From Phytomonospora endophytica (GTDB taxonomy: Bacteria > Actinomycetota > Actinomycetes > Mycobacteriales > Micromonosporaceae): a stretch of 64,000 nt of DNA. Shown here one piece after another: positions 7,392 to 15,842 of the stretch. The notes below the pieces were generated by a model that was not told where the DNA came from, ran no database searches, and saw only the letters and a list, made by a program, of their open reading frames with translations. Where the stretch lies: NCBI RefSeq assembly GCF_014202425.1, contig NZ_JACHGT010000005.1, positions 186,001 through 250,000 of the forward strand, given 5' to 3'. Both the position numbers and the translations under genes were made by a program. Within the stretch, counting starts at the first letter, position 1. The number at the start of each line of letters is the position of its first letter.

Positions 7392-8786
7392 ATGAGACCT
7401 GAAACAGCCGTGGTCCTTTTGTGGTGCGCCGTTCCCGCCCTCGTACTGGCGGTCGCGGCGGCGGTCTACCTGGCGCGGACGGCCAAGCGGCAGCGCGTCC
7501 GCGCCGACGCCCTGAAGGTTCGCCTCGACGCCCGCGACGGCGCCCTCGAACACTTCGTCGCCAAGACGCTCCCCTCGGTCGCCGAATCCCTCGAACGGCC
7601 CGACGCGCAGGTCGCCGACTTCACCGCGCCCCGCCTGGAGAACTCGCGCTTCTCGGAGAACCTCCGGACCGTCGCCGACCGCTACGGCACCGACCTGCGC
7701 TCCCTGCGCGCCCACACCGAGAAGACGGTGCGCGAAGAGGTCGAGGCCGAGGCGCGCGAGGCCATCCTGGCCGCCGAGGAGTCGACGCTGGCCCGCATCG
7801 AGACCGAGGCCCACGACGTCACCCGCGCCGCCGTTCGCTCCTTCGGCACCTCCGTGGTCAGCCTCGGCGCCGACGTCGGCCAGATCGTCAGCAGGGCCCT
7901 GCGCGAGCATCGCGAGGACGAGGTCTACGAGACCCTCACCCGCATCGACCACACCGTCCAGCAGATGATCCGCCAGGCCCAGTCCTACGTGATCGTCTGC
8001 GGTGGCCTGCCCGGCCGGCGCTGGCCGACGCAGACCTTCACCGACGTCATCGGCGGCGCCATGGGCCGCGTCCGCGACTACACGCGGGTGCAGCCCAAGC
8101 AGCTCGAACGCGGGGTCATCAGCCGTGCCGTCGAACCGCTGGTGCACACCCTGGCGACCTTGCTGGACAACGCTCTGCGCTACTCACCGCCGACGTCCTA
8201 TGTGGAGGTCGGCTTCCAGGAGGGCCACCACGGCGTCACCGTCATCGTCGACGACGCCGGCGTGCGGATGAACGCCGAACAGCGCGAGAACGCCCGCCTC
8301 GTCCTCTCCGGCGAGCGACCGGTCGACGTCCACCAGCTCGGTCCGTCCCCGAAGGTCGGCTTTCCCGGCATCGCCGCCCTCGCCCGCCGTTACGGCTTCA
8401 GCGTCACCGTCGACGGTCCCAACGCCTACGGAGGAATGCGCGCGATGGTGTTCGTCCCCGAGTCCCTCCTGGTCTCGGTCGCCGCCGAGCGCGAGCCCGT
8501 CCAGGCGGCCGTCGCCGCGGCCGCGTCCAACGGCGCCGTGACCGCCCCGGCGCAGGTCGCGGCCGCCGTCGCCGAAGCGGAGCCCGCGGACGTGCCGCTC
8601 ACCGTCGAGGAGACCCCCGGCGGGCTGCCGAAGCGCCGCCGGCGGCCGGTCGCCGCGCCGATCGCCCAGAACGGCCGCGCCATCAGCTCCGAGCCCGCCC
8701 GTCCCGGCATCGCCGCCGCCTGGCACACCGGGACCCGCAGCGGCCGCGCCGCCGCATCCGACCACACCGAAGGGACGACATCCTGA
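7392..8786 (+). CDS. cvnA: CvnA-type sensor ATPase (histidine-kinase-like) of a conservon
   Basis: 464 aa. One N-terminal membrane helix (VVLLWCAVPALVLAVAAAVY, residues about 7-26) leads into a helical cytoplasmic linker and a HATPase_c-like domain (about 255-350) with an N-box (ATLLDNALRYSPP), a DDAG segment and a weak GFPGIAALA region. The tail is Ala/Pro-rich. There is no H-box, as in other nocardioform-type CvnA proteins, so phosphotransfer is unlikely. Conservon products form a membrane complex that recalls eukaryotic G-protein signalling: CvnA and CvnB are thought to control the GTPase CvnD. The gene is shorter than many CvnA and lacks a large external sensor domain. The stop overlaps the cvnB start (TGATG). 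Confidence 0.88.
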   Translation: MRPETAVVLLWCAVPALVLAVAAAVYLARTAKRQRVRADALKVRLDARDGALEHFVAKTLPSVAESLERPDAQVADFTAPRLENSRFSENLRTVADRYGTDLRSLRAHTEKTVREEVEAEAREAILAAEESTLARIETEAHDVTRAAVRSFGTSVVSLGADVGQIVSRALREHREDEVYETLTRIDHTVQQMIRQAQSYVIVCGGLPGRRWPTQTFTDVIGGAMGRVRDYTRVQPKQLERGVISRAVEPLVHTLATLLDNALRYSPPTSYVEVGFQEGHHGVTVIVDDAGVRMNAEQRENARLVLSGERPVDVHQLGPSPKVGFPGIAALARRYGFSVTVDGPNAYGGMRAMVFVPESLLVSVAAEREPVQAAVAAAASNGAVTAPAQVAAAVAEAEPADVPLTVEETPGGLPKRRRRPVAAPIAQNGRAISSEPARPGIAAAWHTGTRSGRAAASDHTEGTTS

Positions 8787-9217
8787 TGGGCACACCCGAC
8801 GCGCAGGTCACCGAGGCCACCAACCGGCTCGGCTGGATGCTCAGAGAACTCGACGGCCCGGGCGTGCGCTTCTCGGTCCTGCTCTCGGCCGACGGCATGC
8901 GCATCGCGCACTCCGACGGCGTCCGCGTCGACGACGCCGAACGCTTCGCCGCGGCCGCGTCCGGTCTCCAGTCCCTCGGCAAGGCCCTCGCGGAGTTCTG
9001 CGGCGGCCGCCGCAACGCCGTGCGGCAGAACATGACCGAGTACGACGAGGGCCTGATCTTCATCACCGCGGCCGGTGAGGGCGCCCTCCTGGGCGTCGCC
9101 ACGACCACCGCGGTCGACGTCGGCCTCGTCGCGCACCGGATGAACGAGCTCGCCGCGCGGGTCGGGCACGAGCTGGGCAGCGAGCCCCGGCGCGGCGACG
9201 GCGGCAGCGGGACATGA
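8786..9217 (+). CDS. cvnB: CvnB, roadblock/LC7-domain protein of the conservon
   Basis: 143 aa; the ATG at 8786 shares a base with the cvnA stop. A single roadblock/LC7 domain spans residues about 10-125 (LGWMLRELDGPGVRF, VLLSADGMRIAHSDGV, LIFITAAGEGALLGVATT, VDVGLVAHRMNELAARVG). In conservons and in the MglA/MglB system, roadblock proteins bind the small GTPase and may act as GAP or scaffold. It is the second gene of the translationally coupled operon. Family is certain; biochemical role is inferred from Streptomyces conservons. Confidence 0.93.
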   Translation: MGTPDAQVTEATNRLGWMLRELDGPGVRFSVLLSADGMRIAHSDGVRVDDAERFAAAASGLQSLGKALAEFCGGRRNAVRQNMTEYDEGLIFITAAGEGALLGVATTTAVDVGLVAHRMNELAARVGHELGSEPRRGDGGSGT

Positions 9218-9582
9218 GCGGGCCGCGGCGCGATCCCGACCTGGTCCGGGCCTATGTCCGGACCGGCGGTCGCTCGCGCGCGACGCGTGACCTGGACCTG
9301 GTCACCCTCGTCGTCGCCGCGAAGAACCCGCCGAAGTCGAACGTCACCCCGCAGACCATGCCGCCCGACGCCCGCCGGGTCATGGGGCTGTGCGGCAGGC
9401 ACGGCGCGCTGTCGGTCGCCGAGATCGCGGCCTACCTGGACCTTCCGCCCTCGGTGGTGAAGATCGTGGTCAGCGATCTCATGGACGGCGGCCACGCCGA
9501 CTCGCCGGCCCCGGCCGAGACCGTGCCGGAGCTGAGCATGCTGGAGGAGGTGCTGCATGGGCTCCGCGCTCTCGCGGTCTGA
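9214..9582 (+). CDS. cvnC: CvnC, DUF742 protein of the conservon
   Basis: 122 aa, ATG overlapping the cvnB stop by 4 nt. The DUF742 pattern is clear: RDPDLVRAYVRTGGRS, DLDLVTLVVAA, and a winged-helix-like middle (MGLCGRHGALSVAEIAAYL, PPSVVKIVVSDLMDGGHA), ending LEEVLHGLRAL. The winged-helix look suggests nucleic-acid or protein binding, but no conservon CvnC has a settled activity. It overlaps cvnD by 26 nt, so the two are translated together. Confidence 0.92.
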   Translation: MSGPRRDPDLVRAYVRTGGRSRATRDLDLVTLVVAAKNPPKSNVTPQTMPPDARRVMGLCGRHGALSVAEIAAYLDLPPSVVKIVVSDLMDGGHADSPAPAETVPELSMLEEVLHGLRALAV

Positions 9583-10159
9583 GCAGGTCGCCTACGTCGC
9601 CGAGACCGTGACCCGCTCGGTGAAGCTGCTGGTCGCGGGGAACTTCGGCGTCGGCAAGACCACCTTCGTGGGCAGCGTCTCGGAGATCAAGCCGTTGCGC
9701 ACCGAGGAGACCATCACCGAGGCCAGCGTCGGCGTCGACGACCTCGCCGGGCTTGACGGCAAGACGCAGACCACGGTGGCGATGGACTTCGGCCGCATCA
9801 CCGTCAGCGCGAGTCTCGCGCTGTACCTGTTCGGGACGCCCGGCCAGCGCCGTTTCCTGCCCATGTGGGACGACCTCGCCAAAGGCGCCCTCGGCGCGCT
9901 GGTCCTGGTCGACACCCGCCGGCTCGACCACGCCGACGAGGTCCTGGCCGTCCTCGAAGAGCGCGGGGTGCCCTTCGCGGTCGCCGTCAACGAGTTCGAC
10001 GGCGCCGCCCGCTATCCACTCGAAGAGATCCGCGAGGCCCTCGACCTCGATCCCGCCACGCCCCTGACGTCGGTCGACGCCAGGGACCGGGCCACGTGTG
10101 TGGCCGCGCTCATCACCCTCGTCGAATTCCTGTTCCACCGACTGGAGTCCCGCCCTTGA
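9557..10159 (+). CDS. cvnD: CvnD, small GTPase of the conservon
   Basis: 200 aa. P-loop GNFGVGKTTFVGSV (residues about 31-44), a switch region with EETITEASVG, a G3-like LFGTPGQRRFLPMWDD, and a NEFD at the NKxD position, typical of the MglA/CvnD group. It should bind and hydrolyse GTP in complex with CvnA-C at the membrane. The start lies inside cvnC, and its TGA overlaps the TTG start of the P450 that follows, so signalling genes and P450s form one coupled operon. Confidence 0.94.
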   Translation: MGSALSRSEQVAYVAETVTRSVKLLVAGNFGVGKTTFVGSVSEIKPLRTEETITEASVGVDDLAGLDGKTQTTVAMDFGRITVSASLALYLFGTPGQRRFLPMWDDLAKGALGALVLVDTRRLDHADEVLAVLEERGVPFAVAVNEFDGAARYPLEEIREALDLDPATPLTSVDARDRATCVAALITLVEFLFHRLESRP

Positions 10160-11400
10160 GTACCCAGCAGTCCTCCGCCTCCCCGCCGGTCTGCCCCGTC
10201 TCCGCGACTCCGGCGGGATACCGCTATCCGCTGTACGCGCCGGAGTACGCCGCCGACCCGCACGGCGCCTACCGCGAGCTGCGCGCCCGCTTCGGGTCGC
10301 TCGTGCCGGTCGAGCTGTCCCCGGGCGTGCCGGCCACGCTCGTCATCGGCTACCACGACGCCGTCCGCATCCTCAACGATCCGGAGCACTTCCCGGCCGA
10401 CCCGCGCATGTGGCAGCGCGGTGTCGCCGAGGACTGCCCGGTGCGTCCGATGCTGGAGTGGCGGCCCAACGCGCTGCGCAGCGCGGGCGCCGAGCACACC
10501 CGGTACCGGCAGGCCAACACCGCCGCCCTCGACGGCGTGGACCTGCACGCCCTGCACACCACCGTCGAGCGGCTCGCCGTTCCGCTCATTAATTCCTTCT
10601 GCACCACCGGATCGGCCGACCTGCTGACCCAGTACGCGTGGCCGCTGACCTTCCAGGTCATCAACGCGATGCTCGGGTGCCCGCCCGAGATCGGCGAGCG
10701 CGTCGCCAAGGGCATGGCCGCGATCTTCGAGCTCGACGACGCCGAGGCGGGCAACGAGATGCTCACCACCGCGCTGGTGGAGCTGGTGGGGCTGAAGAAG
10801 GAGGGCGAGCACAACGACGTCACCTCCCGGTTGATGGCGCACAGGAACGGCCTCGACGACGTCGAGATGATCCACCAGCTGGTGACCCTCTACGGCGCGG
10901 GGATCGAGCCGCTGACGAACCTGATCGGCAACACGTTGCTGCTGATGCTCACCGACGAGCGTTTCGCCGGGAACGTGCTCGGTGGCAGCATGTCGGCGCG
11001 CGACGCCCTCGACGAGGTGCTCTTCGAGGACCCGCCGATGGCGAACTACTGCATGTCCTACCCGGCCCAGCCGATCATGATCGGCGACGTGTGGCTGCCG
11101 GCGCACCAGCCGGTCGTGATCAGCCTCGCCGGGTGCAACAACGACCCCGCCATCGCCGCCGGGGACCGGACCGACAACCGCTCCCACCTCGCCTGGAGCA
11201 TCGGCCCGCACGCCTGCCCGGCCCAGTCGGCGGCCTACCTGATCGCGCAGGACGCGATCGACCAGATCCTCGACGCCCTCCCCGAGCTCCGCCTCGCCGT
11301 GCCCGCCGACCGGCTGACGTGGCGGCCGGGCCCCTTCGCGCGGTCGCTGGCGGCACTGCCGGTCGCCTTCCCCGCGTCACCGCCCCTCACCGTGGCCTAA
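10156..11400 (+). CDS. Cytochrome P450, CYP157-like, lacking the ExxR motif
   Basis: 414 aa from a TTG start that overlaps the cvnD stop. Heme ligand Cys354 lies in [11 protein letters not shown]. The I-helix reads [10 protein letters not shown] instead of the usual AGxxTT. At the K-helix, where P450s have ExxR, the sequence is Glu287-Val-Leu-Phe290 (DEVLFEDPP), so the arginine is missing. Loss of ExxR is a known property of the CYP157 family, whose members sit in Streptomyces conservons next to a CYP154 gene, exactly the context here. The substrate is unknown, and an electron-transfer partner is not encoded nearby. Protein fold and Cys ligand are intact, so a working or regulatory heme protein is possible. 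Confidence 0.88.
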   Translation: MSTQQSSASPPVCPVSATPAGYRYPLYAPEYAADPHGAYRELRARFGSLVPVELSPGVPATLVIGYHDAVRILNDPEHFPADPRMWQRGVAEDCPVRPMLEWRPNALRSAGAEHTRYRQANTAALDGVDLHALHTTVERLAVPLINSFCTTGSADLLTQYAWPLTFQVINAMLGCPPEIGERVAKGMAAIFELDDAEAGNEMLTTALVELVGLKKEGEHNDVTSRLMAHRNGLDDVEMIHQLVTLYGAGIEPLTNLIGNTLLLMLTDERFAGNVLGGSMSARDALDEVLFEDPPMANYCMSYPAQPIMIGDVWLPAHQPVVISLAGCNNDPAIAAGDRTDNRSHLAWSIGPHACPAQSAAYLIAQDAIDQILDALPELRLAVPADRLTWRPGPFARSLAALPVAFPASPPLTVA

Positions 11401-11413
11401 GGAGAACCTTCAG

Positions 11414-12634
11414 ATGGACCATCCCCTCGTCCTCGATCCCGCCGGGACCGACATCCAGGCCGAGGCCGCGCGCATCCGCGAGCGCGGCCCGGTCACCCTC
11501 GTCGAGCTGCCCGGCGGTGTCCGCGCCTGGTCGGTCAGTGACGCCGAGATCCTGCGGAAGCTGCTGGTCGACGCGCGGGTCTCGAAGGACGCGCGGCAGC
11601 ATTGGCCGGCGTTCGTCAACGGCGAGATCTCGCACACCTGGTCGCTGTTCCTGTGGGTGGCGGTGACGAACATGTTCACCGCCTACGGCGGCGACCACCG
11701 TCGTCTGCGCAGGCTGGTCGCCCCGGCGTTCACGCACCGGCGGACCGCCGCGTTGCGTCCACGGATCGAGGAGATCACCGAGGAGCTGCTCGCGAAGCTC
11801 GCGGCGACGCCCGAGGGCGACGCCGCCGACCTGCGCGAGGACTTCGCCTACCCGCTGCCGATCCAGGTCATCACCGACCTCATGGGTGTGCCGGAATCGC
11901 TCGGGCCGGGGCTGCGCACGTGCGTCGACGGCATCTTCGACACCTCGCTGACGCCCGAAGAGGCCACCGCGAACTTCCAGACGATGTACGGGATCCTTGG
12001 CGAGCTCGTCGAGATCAAGCGCGATCACCCCGGTGACGACATGACCAGCGTCCTGATCGGCACGCGCGACGAGGACGACGGTTCGGCGCTGACCGAGCAG
12101 GAGCTCGTCGACACGCTGCTGCTGGTGATCAGCGCCGGGCACGAGACGACGGTCAACCTGCTCGACCAGGCTATCCACGCGCTGCTGAGCCACCCCGAGC
12201 AGCTGGAGCACGTCCGTGCCGGCCGGGCCACCTGGGACGACGTCATCGAGGAGGCCCTGCGCTTCGAGGCGCCGGTGGCGAACCTGCCGCTGCGTTTCGC
12301 CGTGGAGGACATCGAGGCCGGTGGTGTCGTCATCGCCAAGGGCGACGCGATCCTGGCGTCGTTCGCGGCGGCGGGGCGCGGCGAGAAGTCGCACGGCGCG
12401 ACGGCGGGCGAGTTCGACGTGACCCGTGCCGACAAGGACCACCTCGCCTTCGGTTACGGCGTCCACCACTGCCTGGGCGCGCCGCTGGCGCGGCTGGAGG
12501 CGGCGGTGGCGCTGCCCGCGCTGTTCGCTCGCTTCCCGGACATGCGCCTTTCCGGCGAGGAGCTGGAGCCGGTTCCCAGCTTCATCTCCAACGGCCACCG
12601 GCGGCTGCCGGTGGTGCTGACCCCGAAGGGTTAG
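11414..12634 (+). CDS. Cytochrome P450, CYP154-like, second P450 of the conservon
   Basis: 406 aa, 13 nt after the previous stop, with AAGGAG overlapping that stop. All canonical P450 motifs are present: I-helix [11 protein letters not shown]-helix EEALRFEAP, heme-binding [18 protein letters not shown]154 enzymes hydroxylate steroids, macrolides or other hydrophobic compounds; the natural substrate cannot be told. Being coupled to cvnABCD and to a CYP157-like partner repeats the CYP157-CYP154 pairing of Streptomyces conservons. A terminator hairpin follows. Confidence 0.9.
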   Translation: MDHPLVLDPAGTDIQAEAARIRERGPVTLVELPGGVRAWSVSDAEILRKLLVDARVSKDARQHWPAFVNGEISHTWSLFLWVAVTNMFTAYGGDHRRLRRLVAPAFTHRRTAALRPRIEEITEELLAKLAATPEGDAADLREDFAYPLPIQVITDLMGVPESLGPGLRTCVDGIFDTSLTPEEATANFQTMYGILGELVEIKRDHPGDDMTSVLIGTRDEDDGSALTEQELVDTLLLVISAGHETTVNLLDQAIHALLSHPEQLEHVRAGRATWDDVIEEALRFEAPVANLPLRFAVEDIEAGGVVIAKGDAILASFAAAGRGEKSHGATAGEFDVTRADKDHLAFGYGVHHCLGAPLARLEAAVALPALFARFPDMRLSGEELEPVPSFISNGHRRLPVVLTPKG

Positions 12635-12647
12635 AGCGCTTCAGGAG

Positions 12648-12673
12648 AGCGCCCGCCGTCTCCGGCGGGCGCT
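12648..12673 (+). terminator. Terminator of the conservon operon
   Basis: An 11-bp perfect stem (AGCGCCCGCCG, 12648-12658, pairing with 12663-12673) with a TCTC loop and a short TTC tail begins 14 nt after the P450 stop. Confidence 0.75.
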
Positions 12674-12747
12674 TTCGCGCGCCAGCGGGTCGCGCGCGGC
12701 CGGGGCGGGCCGCGCCGGTAACGTCGCACTCGACGGAGGAGGTCACG

Positions 12748-13392
12748 GTGGGTGCGAGACGACGACGGCTGTTCGCCGCCACGACGGCGGCCCTGACGCT
12801 GTTCGCGCTCGCCGGATGCGGCCTCCCGTCGTCCCCGGAGGACTCGCCCCCGTCGCCGACTCCCGCCGGTGACGACTACTCGTGGAACCCGAAGCCCATC
12901 GGCGGGGACTACGATCCGGCCGACTACGCCGCCGAGGTCCGCGAGCACGCGGAGACCACGGACGTCAATCCGGTGCTGATCATGGCGATCCTCTACAACG
13001 AGTCCTACAAGCCGCACGATCCCGAGGCCGAGCGCGCCTGGCAGAAGCTCGACCCGGACGCCTCCTTCGGCATCGCCAACATGCACAAGGCCGCCTTCGA
13101 CGACACCAAGCGGGGCCGCGACTTCGCCGGCCGGCAGTGGGAGGAACTCCCCGACGACCGCGACCTCGCCGTACAGGCCGCGGCCTGGTATCTGCACGAT
13201 CTCGCCGAGGGTCTTCCCGACGGTGAGACCGGCGCCTACACCCGCGACCAGTTGCTGGCCGCCGGGTACAACGCCGGTCCGGGTTCGATGTCGGCCTATC
13301 TCGACGGTGCCGAGCCGAGCGCGTCGGTCGCCGACTACCTCGATCGCCTCGACGCCAACTGGGAGAAGGCGACCGAGGCGGTCGAAGGCTGA
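12748..13392 (+). CDS. Lipoprotein with a lytic transglycosylase-like (SLT) domain
   Basis: 214 aa. The GTG start follows GGAGGAGG; TAACGT (12719-12724) may be the -10. The N-terminus is a lipoprotein signal with lipobox LAGC (lipid-modified Cys24), then a Pro-rich linker. Residues 60-200 show the goose-lysozyme/SLT pattern: PVLIMAILYNES with the likely catalytic Glu85, a SFGIANM motif, WYLHDL, and LLAAGYNAGPGSM. It should cleave peptidoglycan at the outer face of the membrane. It stands alone between the conservon terminator and a convergent ABC exporter. Assignment is from motifs only. Confidence 0.82.
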   Translation: MGARRRRLFAATTAALTLFALAGCGLPSSPEDSPPSPTPAGDDYSWNPKPIGGDYDPADYAAEVREHAETTDVNPVLIMAILYNESYKPHDPEAERAWQKLDPDASFGIANMHKAAFDDTKRGRDFAGRQWEELPDDRDLAVQAAAWYLHDLAEGLPDGETGAYTRDQLLAAGYNAGPGSMSAYLDGAEPSASVADYLDRLDANWEKATEAVEG

Positions 13393-13395
13393 GGT

Positions 13396-14169
13396 TCAGG
13401 CCTCCAGGGCGCGTTTCCGGAAGGTCGAGCGCGCCCACAGGTAGCCGCCGACGGTCATGGCCAGGCACCAGCCGACGGCCCAGTAGCCGCTCGTGCCGAT
13501 GCCGGTGCCGAGGAGCAGCCCGCGCAGGGTCTCGATGATGGGCGTGAACGGCTGGTGTTCGGCGAACCAGCGCAGTCCTCCCGACATCGAGTCGGGCGGC
13601 ACGAAGGCGCTGCCCAGGAACGGCAGGTAGGCCAGGGGCATGACGATGTTGCTGGCGCCTTCGGGGTTCTTCGACAGCAGGCCCATCGCGATCGCCAGCC
13701 ACGTCACGCCGAAGGTCAGCAGGACGACCAGCCCGGTCGCCGCGAGCCATTCGGGGAAGGTCGCGGTCGGCCGAAAGCCCATCAGGGTCGCCGCGGCGAT
13801 GACGAGGGCGACGCTGAGCAGGGTCTGGATCATGCTGTCGACGACGCGGCCGGTCAAGACGGCGTTGGGGGAGATGGGCATCGTCCGGAAGCGGGCGATG
13901 ATCCCTTCGGTCAGGTCGGAGCAGACCCCGATGGCGGCCGTCATCGTCGAGGTCGTGATGGTCATCAGGGCGATGCCGGGGGTGAGGTAGTCGACGTAGC
14001 GGATGTCGCCGCCGATGCCCCCGCCGAGGGCGCCGCCCAGGACGTAGACGAACAGCAGCATCAGCAGGACCGGCATCGCGAGCATGCTCACGGTCAGGCC
14101 CGGGTAGCGCAGCGCGCGACGGAGGTTGCGGCGCAGCATGGTCGCCGAGTCGGTGATGGCGTGGCTCAT
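13396..14169 (-). CDS. ABC-2 type permease, DrrB-like exporter subunit
   Basis: 257 aa with about six membrane helices (for example LTVSMLAMPVLLMLLFVYVL near the N-terminus). It has the features of DrrB-type ABC-2 permeases: YVDYLTPGIALMTI, RFRTMPISPNAVLTGR, and NPEGASNIVMPLAYLPFLGSAF. The ATG overlaps the stop of the ATPase gene by 4 nt, so the two subunits are coupled and form an exporter, often for antibiotics or lipids. The frame runs on upstream, but that is shadow coding of the ATPase gene. Substrate unknown. Confidence 0.9.
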   Translation of the reverse strand: MSHAITDSATMLRRNLRRALRYPGLTVSMLAMPVLLMLLFVYVLGGALGGGIGGDIRYVDYLTPGIALMTITTSTMTAAIGVCSDLTEGIIARFRTMPISPNAVLTGRVVDSMIQTLLSVALVIAAATLMGFRPTATFPEWLAATGLVVLLTFGVTWLAIAMGLLSKNPEGASNIVMPLAYLPFLGSAFVPPDSMSGGLRWFAEHQPFTPIIETLRGLLLGTGIGTSGYWAVGWCLAMTVGGYLWARSTFRKRALEA

Positions 14170-15125
14170 CGCGCGGTCTCCTTTTCGGCGCCGGGGCGTC
14201 CGGTGATGGCGAGGAATACGTCGTCGAGGTCGGGGCGGTGGACGGTCAGGTCGCCGACGTCGAGTCCGGCGTCGTCGATGCGTTCCAGGAGCGCGCGCAT
14301 CGAGCGGACGCGGCCGTCGTCCTCGACGCGCAGGGTCAGGTTCTCCTCGTCGGCGGCGGCTCCGGGGAGGAGCCGGGTCGCCGCGGCGAGGCTCGCCGGG
14401 GTGGTGAAGCGGAGCAGGACGTGACCGCCGGGGACGAGCCGTTTGAGCTCGCCGGGCGTGCCCTCGGCGACGAAGCGGCCGTGGTCGAGGACGGCGACGC
14501 GGTCGGCGAGCTGGTCGGCCTCGTCGAGGTACTGGGTGGTGAGGAAGACGGTGGTGCCGTCGGCGACCAGGCCGCGGACGATGTCCCACACGGCCCGGCG
14601 GCTGCGCGGGTCGAGGCCGGTGGTCGGTTCGTCGAGGAAGATGATGCGCGGGCGGCCGACCAGGGTCATGGCGAGGTCGAGGCGGCGTTTCATGCCGCCG
14701 GAGTAGGCCGCGGGGATCTTGCCGCCGGCGTCGGCGAGGTCGAAGAGGGCGAGCAGTTCGTCGGCGCGACGGCGGCCTTCGGCGCGGCCGAGGTGGTACA
14801 GGTCGGCCATCAGGATCAGGTTCTCCCGGCCGGTCAGCAGGTTGTCGACCGCGGAGAACTGGCCCGTCACGCCGATCACGGCCCGGACGGCGTCGCCTTC
14901 GGCGGCGACGTCGTGCCCGGCGACCGACGCGCGGCCGCCGTCGGCGGGGATCAGTGTCGACAGGATCCGCACCATCGTGGTCTTACCGGCGCCGTTGGGG
15001 CCGAGCAGCGCGAAGACCGATCCTTCGGGGATGCGCAGGTCGATGCCGTCGAGGACCGTGTGGTCCCCGAAGGATTTGCGCAGGCCGGCCGTCTCGATGG
15101 CCGGCCCGGCCAGGGCGGTGGTCAT
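14166..15125 (-). CDS. ABC transporter ATP-binding subunit, DrrA-like
   Basis: 319 aa. Walker A GPNGAGKTT (residues about 38-46), Q-loop GVTGQFSAVDNLLTG, signature YSGGMKRRLDLA, Walker B IIFLDEPTTGLDPRSRR and switch His region TTQYLDEADQLADR are all intact and of the daunorubicin-resistance (DrrA) type. The C-terminal 80 residues, with VGDLTVHRPDLDDVFLAITG, are the usual DrrA tail. It pairs with the permease just downstream and is preceded by an EXLDI regulator 14 nt upstream, which probably controls the operon. Confidence 0.94.
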   Translation of the reverse strand: MTTALAGPAIETAGLRKSFGDHTVLDGIDLRIPEGSVFALLGPNGAGKTTMVRILSTLIPADGGRASVAGHDVAAEGDAVRAVIGVTGQFSAVDNLLTGRENLILMADLYHLGRAEGRRRADELLALFDLADAGGKIPAAYSGGMKRRLDLAMTLVGRPRIIFLDEPTTGLDPRSRRAVWDIVRGLVADGTTVFLTTQYLDEADQLADRVAVLDHGRFVAEGTPGELKRLVPGGHVLLRFTTPASLAAATRLLPGAAADEENLTLRVEDDGRVRSMRALLERIDDAGLDVGDLTVHRPDLDDVFLAITGRPGAEKETAR

Positions 15126-15139
15126 GGTTCCTCAATTCA

Positions 15140-15670
15140 TCAGATGTCCAGGTCCTCCACCGCGGGCTCCTCGGCCAGGATGGCGACCATCTCGTACAAC
15201 TTCGGCGGGATCTTGTCTTCGAGTTCGGCGAGGGTGTCGACGATCTCCATGCGTTTCTCGTCCTCGGCGGAGGCCCAGACCTGCTCGCCGATGCCGAGCA
15301 GGGTGCGCCAGTTGAGGTCCTTGACCCAGTTGCCGTCCTCGCTCTCGTTGGAGTCGAAGTACTGGCTGCGGGTGGTGTGCACGACGAACTTGCCGCGGCG
15401 GGTCCGGTAGACCTGGTAGGCCTCGACGTTGCTGCCCTTCGAGCGGCCCCATTCGCCGAGGAGGACGCCGGAGAAGCGTTTCTTGCGGCCCACGCCGACG
15501 CCGACGCGGACGGTGATCTCCTCGTAGCCCTCCTCGGCGCCTTCGTGGAGTTCGACGTAGCGCCGCAGCGCGGTGCCGATCGCGGCCGACAGACTGCCGC
15601 CGGCCAACTCCTGCGCGCGTTTGAACAGCGGCATGTCGTCGTCGGAGACATAGATCGTCTTGTTCGGCAT
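15140..15670 (-). CDS. EXLDI-family protein with ribbon-helix-helix-like N-terminus
   Basis: 176 aa from the ATG at 15670, which has an ideal GGAGGT with 4-nt spacing; an earlier in-frame ATG at 15718 lies upstream of the predicted -10 and is rejected. The N-terminus MPNKTIYVSDDDMPLFKRAQ resembles a ribbon-helix-helix DNA-binding strand, and the protein ends VEDLDI, the motif that names the EXLDI family (TIGR04342). Members commonly sit beside DrrAB-like ABC genes, as here, with 14 nt to the ATPase start. The likely role is autoregulator and repressor of the exporter operon. The middle portion (GRKKRFSGVLLGEWG) could sense a ligand; this is unproven. Confidence 0.8.
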   Translation of the reverse strand: MPNKTIYVSDDDMPLFKRAQELAGGSLSAAIGTALRRYVELHEGAEEGYEEITVRVGVGVGRKKRFSGVLLGEWGRSKGSNVEAYQVYRTRRGKFVVHTTRSQYFDSNESEDGNWVKDLNWRTLLGIGEQVWASAEDEKRMEIVDTLAELEDKIPPKLYEMVAILAEEPAVEDLDI

Positions 15671-15688
15671 GGGGACCTCCATGAATCG

Positions 15689-15718
15689 AGCATACGTATA
15701 GGTGTGCGTATATGGCAA
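15689..15718 (-). promoter_or_regulatory. Promoter with repeat operator before the EXLDI-ABC operon
   Basis: On the minus strand TTGCCA (15718-15713), an 18-bp spacer and TATGCT (15694-15689) form a promoter. The spacer holds two direct copies of TATACG separated by CACACC, with a third related half (TATGC) in the -10. Closely spaced short repeats are how ribbon-helix-helix dimers bind, so this is the probable site of the EXLDI protein. Confidence 0.6.
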
Positions 15719-15793
15719 GCCCGGTTCCGTCCGGGTTCCCCGACGACGATTCCCGATCGCCCCGGCCCGATGACGTCAGGGGTGGCCGGACAC

Positions 15794-15833
15794 GCCGGAG
15801 GCCGACCGGGCGCACGCCCGATCGGCCTCCGGC
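15794..15833 (-). terminator. Terminator after the aldo/keto reductase gene
   Basis: A 12-bp stem (GCCGGAGGCCGA, 15794-15805, pairing with 15822-15833) encloses a second 5-bp hairpin (CGGGC/GCCCG). It lies directly downstream of the reductase stop on the minus strand. Confidence 0.65.
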
Positions 15834-15842
15834 CGGTGCCTC

